This document shows positions 14,184-22,470 of a stretch of 26,702 bases of DNA, one piece after another (within the stretch, counting starts at the first letter, position 1; each line of letters opens with the position of its first letter). The notes below the pieces were generated by a model. The model was given only the letters and a program-made list of their open reading frames with translations, had not been told where the DNA came from and ran no database searches. Source of the stretch: SIG588 sp045591985 (lineage in GTDB: Bacteria; Bacillota; Clostridia; Oscillospirales; Acutalibacteraceae); NCBI GenBank assembly GCA_045591985.1, contig JAZNTV010000081.1, forward strand, positions 1 to 26,702, given 5' to 3'. Made by a program: the position numbers and the translations under genes.

Positions 14184-14225
14184 AACACATATCGGAGAGG
14201 AATACCCTCTCCGATATGTGTTTTT
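14184..14225 (+). terminator. Terminator of SBP 1
   Basis: AACACATATCGGAGAGG (14184-14200) pairs perfectly with 14206-14222 and ends in a T tract. It separates SBP 1 from SBP 2. Confidence 0.95.
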
Positions 14226-14257
14226 CAGTCTAAAATATGGGTGCTTGTGCGAAGCGA

Positions 14258-14286
14258 TTGACAGATCTTCCTGTGGGCGGTATAAT
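14258..14286 (+). promoter_or_regulatory. Consensus sigma-A promoter of SBP 2
   Basis: TTGACA (14258-14263), exactly 17 bases, and TATAAT (14281-14286). A direct repeat CGAAGCG flanks it at 14250-14256 and 14287-14293, which could mark a regulator site. Confidence 0.92.
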
Positions 14287-14324
14287 CGAAGCGGAAAGTG
14301 GATATCGAAGGAGGTCGCGCAGAT

Positions 14325-15725
14325 ATGAAACATCTTGGAACACGGCTGGCAGCTTTGGCTTTGGCGGTCTTGCTGACGGTAGCGGTGTGTGGGTGTACTC
14401 CCACGGATAACGGTCCCGAAAAAGGGGGAATACAGCCGCTCCCCGGTGAAACGCCGGTGGACTTGAACGGCTATGAATTTACGGTGCTGGATTTTAACAG
14501 CGGCCGTTGGAACCGCGAAGCGTCGGGCACGCCGTTTTACGATGCGTGGCTGCAGGTGATGGACGAGGTGGAAGAACTCTACAACTGCAAGATCACGGCG
14601 ACCTATAAAGGCCCCGGTGAACTGTTCAACACCATTCAGCCGGAAATTGCTGCAGGCGGTAAGGCGGCCGACCTTGTGATCAGCACCGAATGGGAATTCG
14701 GTAAATTTCTCGGGGCGAATTTAATGCTTGACTTAAACGAACTGGAGGTCAACTGGGAGAACGAGTGGTGGAACAAAAATCTGCGTAAGACCACGACCTA
14801 CAACAACAAGTCGTACGTGGGCGGCGGCTCCTTTATTTTTGATACCTCGCAAACATGGCTGGTGTATTTTAACAAGGCGATGTGGAGCGAACACGGGTTT
14901 GAGGATCCGTACGAGTTGGTGGACAGCGGCAGGTGGACCTACGACAAGTTCCGCGAGTATGCCCGCACGGCGGCGAAGGACAACGACGGCAGCGGTAAAC
15001 TGGATTCGTCGGACGATATTTACGGTGTGATCGCGTCGGACGTCGATCTGTGTGACGCGTGGTTCCAATCGATGGGCGGTCACTACTTTAAGGCGAACGA
15101 AAAGGGCAAGGTCGTACTGGCGTGTAACACCACCCGCACCTACGACATCGTGGAAAAAATGTACAATCTGATCCAAAAAGACGACGTGTACGGCTTCCTC
15201 GGCTACGGCGAGGCGGAGCACGTGCAACAGTTCATTTCGGGCGGTGCGTTGTTCTATTGCTACATGGTGGGCAAAGACGGTTTACAGGATATGGAAGACG
15301 ACTGGGGCGTGCTCCCGATGCCGAAATACGACGAGGCGCAGGAAGAGTACCTTTCGGGTGTGGACCACAACTCCTCCGTTTTCGGCGTGACCAACACCAA
15401 CGAAGATATCCGCGAGGTGTCGATCGTACTGGAGGCGCTCGGTCGTCACGCGATGATCCTGGAGCAGATCTTCTGGCCGGATTACAAGGATACCTACTGG
15501 CGCGACCCCGCATCCGAACGCATCGTTTCGGAATACGTGGTGGGCCACGGGCAACACGATCTGGCGCTCATTATGCAAGGCTGCGGCGAGGCATTCAAGG
15601 CACCCCGTTCCCGTTTGTGCAACACGGTGTTCGGCGACTCCGGCCCCGACTACTCCTCCTACATCGATACGGTGGAAGATGCGATCGAGATGACCATTCA
15701 AGACTTCTTTGAGTACGGTGAATAA
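14325..15725 (+). CDS. Lipoprotein sugar-binding protein, SBP family 1 (copy 2)
   Basis: The product is a 466-residue lipoprotein with lipobox VCGC (lipidated Cys 24). An in-frame GTG at 14298 lies upstream of the ribosome site AAGGAGGT, so the ATG at 14325 is the start. Long stretches match copy 1, for example KTTTYNNKSYVGGGSFIFD and the C-terminal FGDSGPDYSSYID segment. The calcium loop is kept as DNDGSGKLDSSD. The N-terminal mature part (QPLPGETPVDLNGYEFTVLD) is closer to copy 3. It has its own promoter, and its terminator shares bases with the promoter of copy 3. Substitutions relative to copy 1 are scattered, as for binding proteins that have diverged in ligand choice. Confidence 0.93.
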   Translation: MKHLGTRLAALALAVLLTVAVCGCTPTDNGPEKGGIQPLPGETPVDLNGYEFTVLDFNSGRWNREASGTPFYDAWLQVMDEVEELYNCKITATYKGPGELFNTIQPEIAAGGKAADLVISTEWEFGKFLGANLMLDLNELEVNWENEWWNKNLRKTTTYNNKSYVGGGSFIFDTSQTWLVYFNKAMWSEHGFEDPYELVDSGRWTYDKFREYARTAAKDNDGSGKLDSSDDIYGVIASDVDLCDAWFQSMGGHYFKANEKGKVVLACNTTRTYDIVEKMYNLIQKDDVYGFLGYGEAEHVQQFISGGALFYCYMVGKDGLQDMEDDWGVLPMPKYDEAQEEYLSGVDHNSSVFGVTNTNEDIREVSIVLEALGRHAMILEQIFWPDYKDTYWRDPASERIVSEYVVGHGQHDLALIMQGCGEAFKAPRSRLCNTVFGDSGPDYSSYIDTVEDAIEMTIQDFFEYGE

Positions 15726-15730
15726 TGCGA

Positions 15731-15763
15731 AAATCCCCACCCTTGACAGGGCGGGGATTTTTT
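15731..15763 (+). terminator. Terminator of SBP 2, loop = next -35 box
   Basis: AAATCCCC.CCC (15731-15742) pairs with GGG.GGGGATTT (15749-15760) with one A-C mismatch and ends in a T tract. The six-base loop is TTGACA, which is also the -35 box of SBP 3. Confidence 0.9.
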
Positions 15764-15771
15764 ACTATAAT
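15743..15771 (+). promoter_or_regulatory. Consensus sigma-A promoter of SBP 3 inside a terminator
   Basis: TTGACA (15743-15748), exactly 17 bases, and TATAAT (15766-15771). The spacer is the right arm and T tract of the SBP 2 terminator, so one stretch of DNA both ends one gene and starts the next. Confidence 0.9.
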
Positions 15772-15806
15772 GAAACGTGAACTTAAAATGAGAAAGGAAC
15801 GAGAAC

Positions 15807-17216
15807 ATGAAAACGATTCTTACACGTGGCGTGGCCCTGTTGCTCGCCGTCAGCATGGTGTTTGTCGTATGCGGATGTAACAGAGGCCGTGCCGGCGGCG
15901 CCAATGAGGATATCCAGCCGCTTCCCGGCGAAGTGCCTGTGGATCTGGATGGGTACGAATTTACGGTTATCGATGTCAATAGCAGCCGCTGGAATCACGA
16001 GCTGTCGGGCACGCCTTTTGCCGATACGTGGTTGCAGGTGATGGACGAGGTGGAGTCGCTGTATAACTGTAAACTTACGGCAACGCAGGTCAGTCCGGAG
16101 GAGATCTTTAACGTTGTGCAACCCGAAGTGGCGGCAGGCGGTAAGGCGGCCGACCTGATCATCACCACCCAATGGAGTATGGGCCGCTTTGTGGGCGCCG
16201 ATCTGATGATGGATCTGAATGAGTTGGATGTGAACTGGGATAACGAATGGTGGAACCAGAATATCCGCCGTGTGTCGACACTCGGCGGCAAGACCTATGT
16301 GGGTAACGGTTCCTTCATTTTTGATACCGCGCAGACGTGGTTGCTTTACTACAATGAGGCCATCTGGAAACAGCACGGGTTTGAAGATCCGTATGAACTG
16401 GTCGACAGCGGCCGCTGGACGATGGAAAAATTCCGCGAGTACTGTTCCGCGGCGGCAATGGATCTCGACGGCACGGGTGTGTTGGATTCGGCCCAAGACC
16501 TGTGGGGTCTCACGGCGCCAGACGGTGACTTTACCGATGCGTTGTATTTTGCGCTCGGCGGCAAATTCTTCCAGACCAACGAAAACGGCGCGGTTGAACT
16601 GGCTTGTAATACCGACCGCACCTTCCAGATCGTTGAAAAAATGTATAATTTTGTGAAGAAGGATAAGACGGTCGATACCACGAAGTACGATCCGTGGCAA
16701 GAGCGTTTCACCATGTTTGCGGAAGGCCACGCGCTGTTCCTCGGCTATGTGCCCGGTGTTGGCGGCTTGCAGGATATGGAAGACGACTGGGGCGTTATCC
16801 CGTTGCCGAAGTTTGACGAGGCGCAGGAAGACTACTATTCGAGCGTTGACCACAACTCTTCGGTGTTCGGTGTAACATATACCAACGAAGATCTGCGCGA
16901 AGTGTCGATCATTCTTGAGGCGCTCGGTCGTCACGGCATGGCGCTGGAGAATATCTATTGGCCGGATTACAAAGACACCTATTGGCGGCATCCCGAACAG
17001 GATACCCGCATGGTATCGGAATACGTGGTGGGCCACGGCCAGTACGATATGGCGCTGTTGATGGCGCGTTGTTCCGACGCCTTCAGCGCGACGCGCACTC
17101 GTTTGTACAAGACTGTATTCGGCGATTCGGGCAGCGACTTTTCTTCCTATATCGATACGGTAGAAGATGCGATCGAAATGCAGATCGCAGACGTGTTTGG
17201 CTATAACGAGCAATAG
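15807..17216 (+). CDS. Lipoprotein sugar-binding protein, SBP family 1 (copy 3)
   Basis: The product is a 469-residue lipoprotein with lipobox VCGC (Cys 24), and its signal peptide is nearly the same as that of copy 1 (LTRGVALLLAV). It is the most diverged of the three: where copies 1 and 2 have the YGFLG..EHVQQF segment it has DTTKYDPWQERFTMFAEGHA, and its EF-hand-like loop ends in Gln (DLDGTGVLDSAQ). The rest of the fold is shared (NEWWNQNI, GLQDMEDDWGV, WPDYKDTYWR). The ATG follows AAAGGA by eight bases. The changed segment lies in the second lobe near the probable ligand cleft, which suggests a different sugar. It has its own promoter and terminator. Confidence 0.93.
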   Translation: MKTILTRGVALLLAVSMVFVVCGCNRGRAGGANEDIQPLPGEVPVDLDGYEFTVIDVNSSRWNHELSGTPFADTWLQVMDEVESLYNCKLTATQVSPEEIFNVVQPEVAAGGKAADLIITTQWSMGRFVGADLMMDLNELDVNWDNEWWNQNIRRVSTLGGKTYVGNGSFIFDTAQTWLLYYNEAIWKQHGFEDPYELVDSGRWTMEKFREYCSAAAMDLDGTGVLDSAQDLWGLTAPDGDFTDALYFALGGKFFQTNENGAVELACNTDRTFQIVEKMYNFVKKDKTVDTTKYDPWQERFTMFAEGHALFLGYVPGVGGLQDMEDDWGVIPLPKFDEAQEDYYSSVDHNSSVFGVTYTNEDLREVSIILEALGRHGMALENIYWPDYKDTYWRHPEQDTRMVSEYVVGHGQYDMALLMARCSDAFSATRTRLYKTVFGDSGSDFSSYIDTVEDAIEMQIADVFGYNEQ

Positions 17217-17225
17217 ACCAACCGA

Positions 17226-17279
17226 AAACAAGCAACCGACTTTGCGATGTTCCGAAGGCGGTTGCTTGTTTCATTTTTT
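17226..17279 (+). terminator. Terminator of SBP 3
   Basis: AAACAAGCAACCG (17226-17238) pairs perfectly with CGGTTGCTTGTTT (17259-17271), followed by CATTTTTT. The loop is 20 bases. Confidence 0.9.
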
Positions 17280-17317
17280 AAAGATCAGAACAAACACGGA
17301 TTTTGGCATAAAAGCCT

Positions 17318-17347
17318 ATTGCGAAAATCACGCAATTGTGGTATGGT
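17318..17347 (+). promoter_or_regulatory. Promoter of the PHP gene with inverted repeat
   Basis: TTGCGA (17319-17324), 17 bases and TATGGT (17342-17347) form a fair promoter. An inverted repeat ATTGCG-N7-CGCAAT (17318-17336) covers the -35 box and could be an operator. Confidence 0.55.
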
Positions 17348-17352
17348 AGACG

Positions 17353-17389
17353 CAAGCGGAAGAGGTTCCGTGCGCCGCGCACACGCTTG
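17353..17389 (+). other. Structured 5' leader of the PHP gene
   Basis: CAAGCG (17353-17358) can pair with CGCTTG (17384-17389), enclosing a second stem GTGCG-CCG-CGCAC (17370-17382). It lies in a leader of about 130 bases before the PHP start codon. It matches no riboswitch I know. Confidence 0.4.
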
Positions 17390-17483
17390 GTACGAAGACG
17401 GCTCGACTGTTCGTTTTACATCGATACGGCAGCGAATGCCGTTGAGGCGGAGCGGCGATGACTTTGAGCGGGAGGAATACTCT

Positions 17484-18179
17484 ATGAAGGTGGATACCCA
17501 TGTGCACACACTTCCCGTCAGCCTGTGTGCAACCAAAACTTCGGAAGAACTGCCTGCCTATTTTGCCGAGGCCGGGGTGGATGCTTTTGTGCTGACGAAC
17601 CACTACTATCCTGTTCACTGCGACAGACTCAGCGAGGATCCGGCCGAGCAGGCGCGCTTATATGTGGATGCCTTTCATCGTTGTCGCGCGGCGGGCGAGG
17701 CCTGCGGTGTCGCGGTATATTTCGGTTGCGAGGTGAAGCTGATCGGCGAGCCGCACACACCGGAGTTTTTGCTGATCGGCATTTCGGAGGAACGGTTTCT
17801 TTCGTCTTATCCGCTGTATACCAAGACGCAAAAGGCGTTGTTTGATTTTTGCAATGAACACGACATTTTAATGATACAAGCCCACCCGTTTCGTGCGGAG
17901 CAAGGGTATGAACCGGCCGATACGCGGTATATGCACGGGGTGGAGGTGCACAATTCGCAGTTTATTCCGCATCCCGAAGAGACCCGCGCATTGGCGAAGG
18001 CACACGGTTTGCTGATGACGGCGGGCAGCGATCTGCATCGGTGTGAACAGGCAGGAATGGCCTATATGGTGGTGCCCGACACGGTAGTCGATCAGTTTAC
18101 ATTACGCGATGCCCTGCGCCGCGGCCCGTGGATCCTGTGCGATCAAAACGGGGTCATGTATCACGAGGATACGTTATAA
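17484..18179 (+). CDS. PHP-domain metallohydrolase
   Basis: The product is a 231-residue cytoplasmic protein of the PHP superfamily, which uses two or three metal ions to hydrolyse phosphoesters. The motifs are in order: DTHVHT at residues 4-9, TNHYYP, GCEVKL, QAHPFR, VEVHNS, and GSDLHRC near the C-terminus. This is a stand-alone PHP enzyme and not a polymerase domain. Reading frame continues upstream, but GGGAGGAA lies six bases before the ATG at 17484 and fixes the start. It follows the SBP genes after a terminator and has its own promoter. The substrate may be a sugar phosphate or a nucleotide, which is inferred only from context. Confidence 0.88.
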   Translation: MKVDTHVHTLPVSLCATKTSEELPAYFAEAGVDAFVLTNHYYPVHCDRLSEDPAEQARLYVDAFHRCRAAGEACGVAVYFGCEVKLIGEPHTPEFLLIGISEERFLSSYPLYTKTQKALFDFCNEHDILMIQAHPFRAEQGYEPADTRYMHGVEVHNSQFIPHPEETRALAKAHGLLMTAGSDLHRCEQAGMAYMVVPDTVVDQFTLRDALRRGPWILCDQNGVMYHEDTL

Positions 18180-18180
18180 A

Positions 18181-18212
18181 AAAGACGTCGTTGCTTTGGC
18201 AACGGCGTCTTT
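18181..18212. terminator. Bidirectional terminator, PHP and AraC genes
   Basis: AAAGACG.CGTTGC pairs with GCAACG.CGTCTTT around TTTG. It sits between convergent genes and has T-rich flanks on both strands. Confidence 0.85.
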
Positions 18213-18223
18213 CGTTTGCTTTT

Positions 18224-18994
18224 TTATTTTGTTCGCCACTCGCGCGGGGTGCAACCGAATTTTTCTTTAAAGCGGCGGGTGAAGTTGGCGTAATCGCGGA
18301 AGCCGGCGTTTTCGGCGGCCGTGCGGATCGGCAGGTCGGAGAAGGACAACGCGGTGCATACGTGAGAAAACCGCAAACTGTCGAGGTATTCTTTATACGG
18401 CACACCGAATGTGCGACGAAACAGGTCGCTGAAATACGAGCGGGACAACCCCAAAAGACGGGCGACCTGCTCGGCGGTCAAGTCCTCGCGAAAATGTTCC
18501 AGTGTATACATCACCGCCCGTTGCAGAATGGGCGGCGCGTCCGTTTTACCCGCGTTTTGGCATCGTGAAAGTTTTTCCAACACACAATGAAGTAACCGCG
18601 CGGCATAGACCGGATCGGTAAGGTGCACGTCCACAATTTCCAACAACAACGGGCGAACGAAGGCGGCTTCGTCGTCGGTTAGGCGGAAGACGGGGGTGTC
18701 CTGTATGGCGAGCGCCATCATGGGGTCGGCTATGCCCCCTTGGAACATCACATTAATAAGGGTAGTGTCATGCAATTTGGGCTCGTGAATGTGCGCGGGA
18801 GTAAGCAGAAAGACGACGTTTTCCACCATAGGGTAGGATACACCGTTGATCAGGGCGTCGCCGCTTCCGCCGAGGATCATTTCCAGTTCAAAAAACTCGT
18901 GCACGTGAGTGGCGGCATTGCCGACGGCGTTTTCCTTTATCGATGCGCTGATACTGCCTTGCGGAATGTGAAAACTGCTGGTAAAGAGTTCCAA
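18224..18994 (-). CDS. AraC-family transcription regulator
   Basis: The product is a 256-residue regulator. The N-terminal 130 residues are a cupin-like sensor (THVHEFFELEMILGGSGDAL, VFLLTPAHIHEP). The C-terminal 100 residues hold two helix-turn-helix motifs: LTAEQVARLLGLSRSYFSDL then PIRTAAENAGFRDYANFTRR, with the AraC signature ending FKEKFGCTPREWR. The frame stays open upstream to 19270, but AAAGGGGG lies seven bases before a TTG at 18994, and the promoter's -10 box at 19017-19022 rules out earlier starts. It is divergent from the PhnP-like gene and convergent with the PHP gene, so it probably senses a sugar and controls these neighbours or the mannosidase operon. Confidence 0.88.
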   Translation of the reverse strand: MELFTSSFHIPQGSISASIKENAVGNAATHVHEFFELEMILGGSGDALINGVSYPMVENVVFLLTPAHIHEPKLHDTTLINVMFQGGIADPMMALAIQDTPVFRLTDDEAAFVRPLLLEIVDVHLTDPVYAARLLHCVLEKLSRCQNAGKTDAPPILQRAVMYTLEHFREDLTAEQVARLLGLSRSYFSDLFRRTFGVPYKEYLDSLRFSHVCTALSFSDLPIRTAAENAGFRDYANFTRRFKEKFGCTPREWRTK

Positions 18995-19016
18995 GCCAAC
19001 GCCCCCTTTCACCAAC

Positions 19017-19044
19017 AGTATACCACAAAAACAGAAAAAAGCAA
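19017..19044 (-). promoter_or_regulatory. Promoter of the AraC gene
   Basis: On the minus strand TTGCTT (19044-19039), 16 bases and TATACT (19022-19017). The transcript would start just before the ribosome site of the TTG start. Confidence 0.7.
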
Positions 19045-19046
19045 GA

Positions 19047-19075
19047 TTGACAACGACGGCAGAATATGGCACAAT
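19047..19075 (+). promoter_or_regulatory. Promoter of the PhnP-like gene
   Basis: TTGACA (19047-19052), 17 bases and CACAAT (19070-19075). It is back to back with the AraC promoter. Confidence 0.7.
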
Positions 19076-19104
19076 ATCTCTATACGTTATAAGGAGGTGC
19101 TTAA

Positions 19105-19932
19105 ATGAAATTGCAATATCTCGGTACGGCGGCGGCAGAGGGGATGCCCGCACCGTTTTGTACTTGCGACGATTGCGAAAAAGCGCGAAAACGGGGCGGC
19201 CGCAATGTCCGTTCGCGTTCACAAGCGTTGGTGAATGACACGCTGTTGCTTGATTTCCCGGGCGACACATTTTACCATGCTATGTTGTATGGGGTGGATC
19301 TTCTGAAAATTCGCCATTGTCTTATCACCCACGTGCATGCCGATCATTTGTGTCCTGCCGAAGCGGCGTATTTTCGCCGAGGGTTCTCGGTGATCCCCGA
19401 GGGATTCCCGCCGTTTCATTTTTACGGCAGTGAGGACATTGCGGAACCGCTTCGAAACCACATCGAACAATCGGCCGACAATGCAGAACTTCACGTTTTG
19501 AAACCTTTTGAAACGGTCACCATCGCAGGGCATACGGTAACCCCGTTGAAAGCGGCTCACGGCACGGCTCATCCGTTCATTTATCTCATCGAAAAGGATG
19601 GAAAAACGCTGTTGTATGCCCATGATACCGATGTGTTCCCCGCGGAAACGTGGGACTATCTGCGCACAAAAAAGCCGTATTTGAATGCGGTGTCGATGGA
19701 CTGTACCGAAGGCGCAAAGACCGAAATCTACCGCGGTGCGCATATGTGTATTACCATCAATGAAGAGTGTCGCGATCGTTTGATACAAGAAGGGTTGGCG
19801 GACAACAACACCGCTTTCGCCCTGAACCATTTTTCCCACAACGGGGACCTGTCCGCTTACGACGATTTTGCGCCGTTTGCCGAGGAAAGAGGGTTCGTAA
19901 CGTCATACGACGGCATGGTGTGGGAGTTTTAA
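19105..19932 (+). CDS. PhnP-like metallo-beta-lactamase-fold phosphodiesterase
   Basis: The product is a 275-residue cytoplasmic metal-dependent hydrolase. The signature HVHADH is at residues 76-81. Later metal ligands fit AAHGTAHP, AHDTDVF and LNHFSH. Near the N-terminus the CTCDDC motif (Cys 19, 21, 24) matches the extra structural zinc site of PhnP-type cyclic phosphodiesterases. That family opens cyclic phosphates such as those formed from ribose phosphonates, but related proteins occur in many contexts, and no phosphonate genes are here. The ATG follows AAGGAGGTG. Divergence from an AraC sensor and position before the mannosidase operon suggest a role in sugar or cyclic-phosphate clearance. 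Confidence 0.88.
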   Translation: MKLQYLGTAAAEGMPAPFCTCDDCEKARKRGGRNVRSRSQALVNDTLLLDFPGDTFYHAMLYGVDLLKIRHCLITHVHADHLCPAEAAYFRRGFSVIPEGFPPFHFYGSEDIAEPLRNHIEQSADNAELHVLKPFETVTIAGHTVTPLKAAHGTAHPFIYLIEKDGKTLLYAHDTDVFPAETWDYLRTKKPYLNAVSMDCTEGAKTEIYRGAHMCITINEECRDRLIQEGLADNNTAFALNHFSHNGDLSAYDDFAPFAEERGFVTSYDGMVWEF

Positions 19933-19948
19933 AAACGGATAGCGCAAG

Positions 19949-19969
19949 TCCGAAAAAACGGTTTTCGGA
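19949..19969 (+). terminator. Hairpin after the PhnP-like gene
   Basis: TCCGAAAA pairs with TTTTCGGA around AACGG. There is no T tract, so termination is uncertain. A wider pair CAAGTC (19945-19950) and GACTTG (19982-19987) could enclose it. Confidence 0.45.
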
Positions 19970-20087
19970 AGGAAGATAGGCGACTTGACAATGAGGGAAG
20001 CGAACAAAACGCAACCTATTCCCAAAAGATTCCTATAGCAAATTCTGTATGAAATATGCAATAATAATATACAAGGTGGTGTTCGTT

Positions 20088-22469
20088 TTGAAAAAAATAC
20101 ATCTGATCGGCAATTCTCATTTGGATCCTATTTGGCTGTGGCAATGGCAGGAAGGCTTTGCGGAGATCAAAGCGACATATCGTGCCGCGTTGGACAGAAT
20201 GAAGGATTTCCCCGATTTCGTATTTACCGCTGCGTGCGGCTCGTATTATGCGTGGATCGAACAGAGTGATCCCGCAATGTTTGAAGAAATTCGTGCTCGC
20301 GTGGCCGAGGGGCGTTGGTGTCTGGTCGGCGGTTGGTGGTTGCAACCCGATTGCAATCTGCCCACCGGCGAGTCCTTTGCCCGCCACGCGCTGCTGACGC
20401 AACGCTATTTCAAAGAAAAATTCGGCAAGACCGCCGAAACGGGCTACAACGTGGACTCGTTCGGTCACAACGGTAACCTGCCGATGATCCTGCAACACGG
20501 CGGTCTTAAAAATTACGTCTTTATGCGTCCGATGCCGAACGAAAAGACCTTGCCCGACGATCTGTTCCGCTGGCGTTCGGCGGACGGCAGTGAGGTCACC
20601 GCGTGGCGCATCAAATACTATTACAACATCGGCAGCGCGGGCAATTTCGAGGAAGATCCTATCGAAGTGTTCCGTCGTGTGGAGGAAAACTGCACGGGGG
20701 ACGGCATGGCGTTTTACGGCGTGGGCAACCACGGCGGCGGTGTGACCATCGATCTTTTGAACGCGATGCACGAGCATTTGGGTGAAAACTTCGTCTACTC
20801 CGATCCCGATCGCTTTTTCGCGGAAAACCGCGACCGCGCCATGCCGCTCGTTGAGGAGGATCTGCAGTTCCATGCGAAGGGTTGTTACGCCGCGTGCGGC
20901 GACGTGAAAAAGAGCAACCGCGCGTGCGAAAACGCGTTGCTTCAGGCAGAAAAACTGTCGGTGCTTTCCCGCGAAGTCATCGGCACGGCGTATCCCGCCG
21001 ACGAGATGGACCGTGCGTGGAAAAACGTGCTGTTCAACCAGTTCCACGACATTTTGGGCGGTTGTTCCATTAAAGAAGCGTACGACGATGCCGCCGTTTT
21101 CTACGGCGAGACGATGGCGGTTGCCGCACGGCAGGCGAACTTCGCCGCCCAGCAGATCTCGTGGAACATCGACACCACGGGCGACTTCCCGTATCAGGGG
21201 GCACTTTCGTGGGTGGAAGCCGAAAAGATCGGCACCCCCATCGTGGTGTTCAACCCCCACGCCCACGCCGTGAAGATGCCGATCCATCTGCGCAAGCTCC
21301 CGCAGGAGGTAACCGACGAAAACGGCAACGTTCTGCCCATTCAAAAAGTGCGCGACTCCAAGAGCAACGGACAAGAAGATACCGGCCGTATGGGTGTGAT
21401 CTTCCATGCGGAAGTCCCTGCTCTCGGCTGGCGGATGTACCGTATGCGTATGGAATGCGATACGCATACCTATGAGAACCCCTTCACCGTTACCGAACAC
21501 GGGATGGATAACGGTGTGGTCCGTGTGGCCTTCGATCCGAAAACGGGCGAACTGGCCGAACTGTTCGACCTCAAAAACAACCGCGCGGTGATCACGGCAT
21601 CCAAGACGCACTTGTTTGACGACGCGCCCTACGACACCTGGGCACACGGTATGAATATGTACGAGACCGAGCTGCCCTGCGAGGTTACGGGCACGGTGAA
21701 ATGCACCGAGCAAGGCCCCTTGCGTGCCACCTTCCGCGTGACTCAGACGTTCGGCAATTCCACGCTGATTCGCGACTACACCCTGTTCGCCGATGACGAT
21801 ACGGTGCAGGTGAAGGTGAAGGCGGACTACCGCGAGCCCTTCCGTGTATTGAAATTCGGTTACACGGCGGCGGGGACGGCGGAAGCCCGTTGTCAGATTC
21901 CCTTTGGCAGCATTGCACGTTCGAACGATGGGGCGGAACATGCGTGCACGGGTTGGTTCCGTGTCGGCGACATGGCGCTCACCACCGATTCGAAGTACAG
22001 TTTCTCGGTGCGCGGGAACGAAATGCAACTGACCGCGTTGCGCAGTGCATTGTTTGCCGATCACTTCGGCAAGCGTGATGATTTTTGCGAACATATGGAT
22101 ATGGGCGATCAGCGATTCACCTATCTGTTGTTCCCCTTTGCGACCGAAGCAGATGCCGCTCGTCGCACGGACGAACTGTGTCAGCCGCTCACGGCGGTGA
22201 TCGATACCTTCCATAAGGGCGCGCTGCCCACGACCTTCGGCGGAATCGAATTGTCGAAGGAAAACGTGATCGTGACCGCTGTAAAGCCCGCCGAAGACGG
22301 CGAGGGGGTCGTTTTGCGTTTGAACGAAGTAGAAGGACGCAACACGGTGATTAAGGTGCGCTTGTTTGACGATACCTTTGAAATTGCCGTGCCGCATCAC
22401 GCCGTGAAGACGTTGCTTGTGAAGGACGGTAAGGCGACCGAAACCGACTTTATGGAATGGGGGAAGTAA
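20088..22469 (+). CDS. GH38 alpha-mannosidase
   Basis: The product is a 793-residue enzyme that removes alpha-linked mannose from oligosaccharides, using a zinc ion. It has no signal peptide. The N-terminus carries the GH38 hallmark HLIGNSHLDPIWLW (metal ligands H11 and D13). The nucleophile is in YNVDSFGHNG (D123). NQFHDILGG (H320, D321) ends the catalytic core as in the family. A helical bundle and beta domains fill the rest. An ATG at 20049 is in frame, but AAGGTGG at 20073-20079 lies eight bases before a TTG at 20088, whose product begins right at the family's usual N-terminus, so I prefer the TTG. The next gene starts two bases after its stop codon. Together with the kinase and isomerase it suggests release and catabolism of mannose. 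Confidence 0.93.
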   Translation: MKKIHLIGNSHLDPIWLWQWQEGFAEIKATYRAALDRMKDFPDFVFTAACGSYYAWIEQSDPAMFEEIRARVAEGRWCLVGGWWLQPDCNLPTGESFARHALLTQRYFKEKFGKTAETGYNVDSFGHNGNLPMILQHGGLKNYVFMRPMPNEKTLPDDLFRWRSADGSEVTAWRIKYYYNIGSAGNFEEDPIEVFRRVEENCTGDGMAFYGVGNHGGGVTIDLLNAMHEHLGENFVYSDPDRFFAENRDRAMPLVEEDLQFHAKGCYAACGDVKKSNRACENALLQAEKLSVLSREVIGTAYPADEMDRAWKNVLFNQFHDILGGCSIKEAYDDAAVFYGETMAVAARQANFAAQQISWNIDTTGDFPYQGALSWVEAEKIGTPIVVFNPHAHAVKMPIHLRKLPQEVTDENGNVLPIQKVRDSKSNGQEDTGRMGVIFHAEVPALGWRMYRMRMECDTHTYENPFTVTEHGMDNGVVRVAFDPKTGELAELFDLKNNRAVITASKTHLFDDAPYDTWAHGMNMYETELPCEVTGTVKCTEQGPLRATFRVTQTFGNSTLIRDYTLFADDDTVQVKVKADYREPFRVLKFGYTAAGTAEARCQIPFGSIARSNDGAEHACTGWFRVGDMALTTDSKYSFSVRGNEMQLTALRSALFADHFGKRDDFCEHMDMGDQRFTYLLFPFATEADAARRTDELCQPLTAVIDTFHKGALPTTFGGIELSKENVIVTAVKPAEDGEGVVLRLNEVEGRNTVIKVRLFDDTFEIAVPHHAVKTLLVKDGKATETDFMEWGK

Positions 22470-22470
22470 G

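Noticed and set aside
17335..17420. A tRNA-Leu-like string (GGTATGGTAGACGCAAG)
   Set aside because: Only a D-arm-like stretch is present. There is no acceptor stem, anticodon arm or T-arm sequence.
18995..19270. N-terminal extension of the AraC regulator
   Set aside because: It would span the regulator's own promoter and the divergent promoter, and it encodes no cupin sequence.
19985..19990. TTGACA as the -35 box of the GH38 operon
   Set aside because: No acceptable -10 box lies 16-18 bases downstream. The true promoter is unclear and may overlap 20034-20070.
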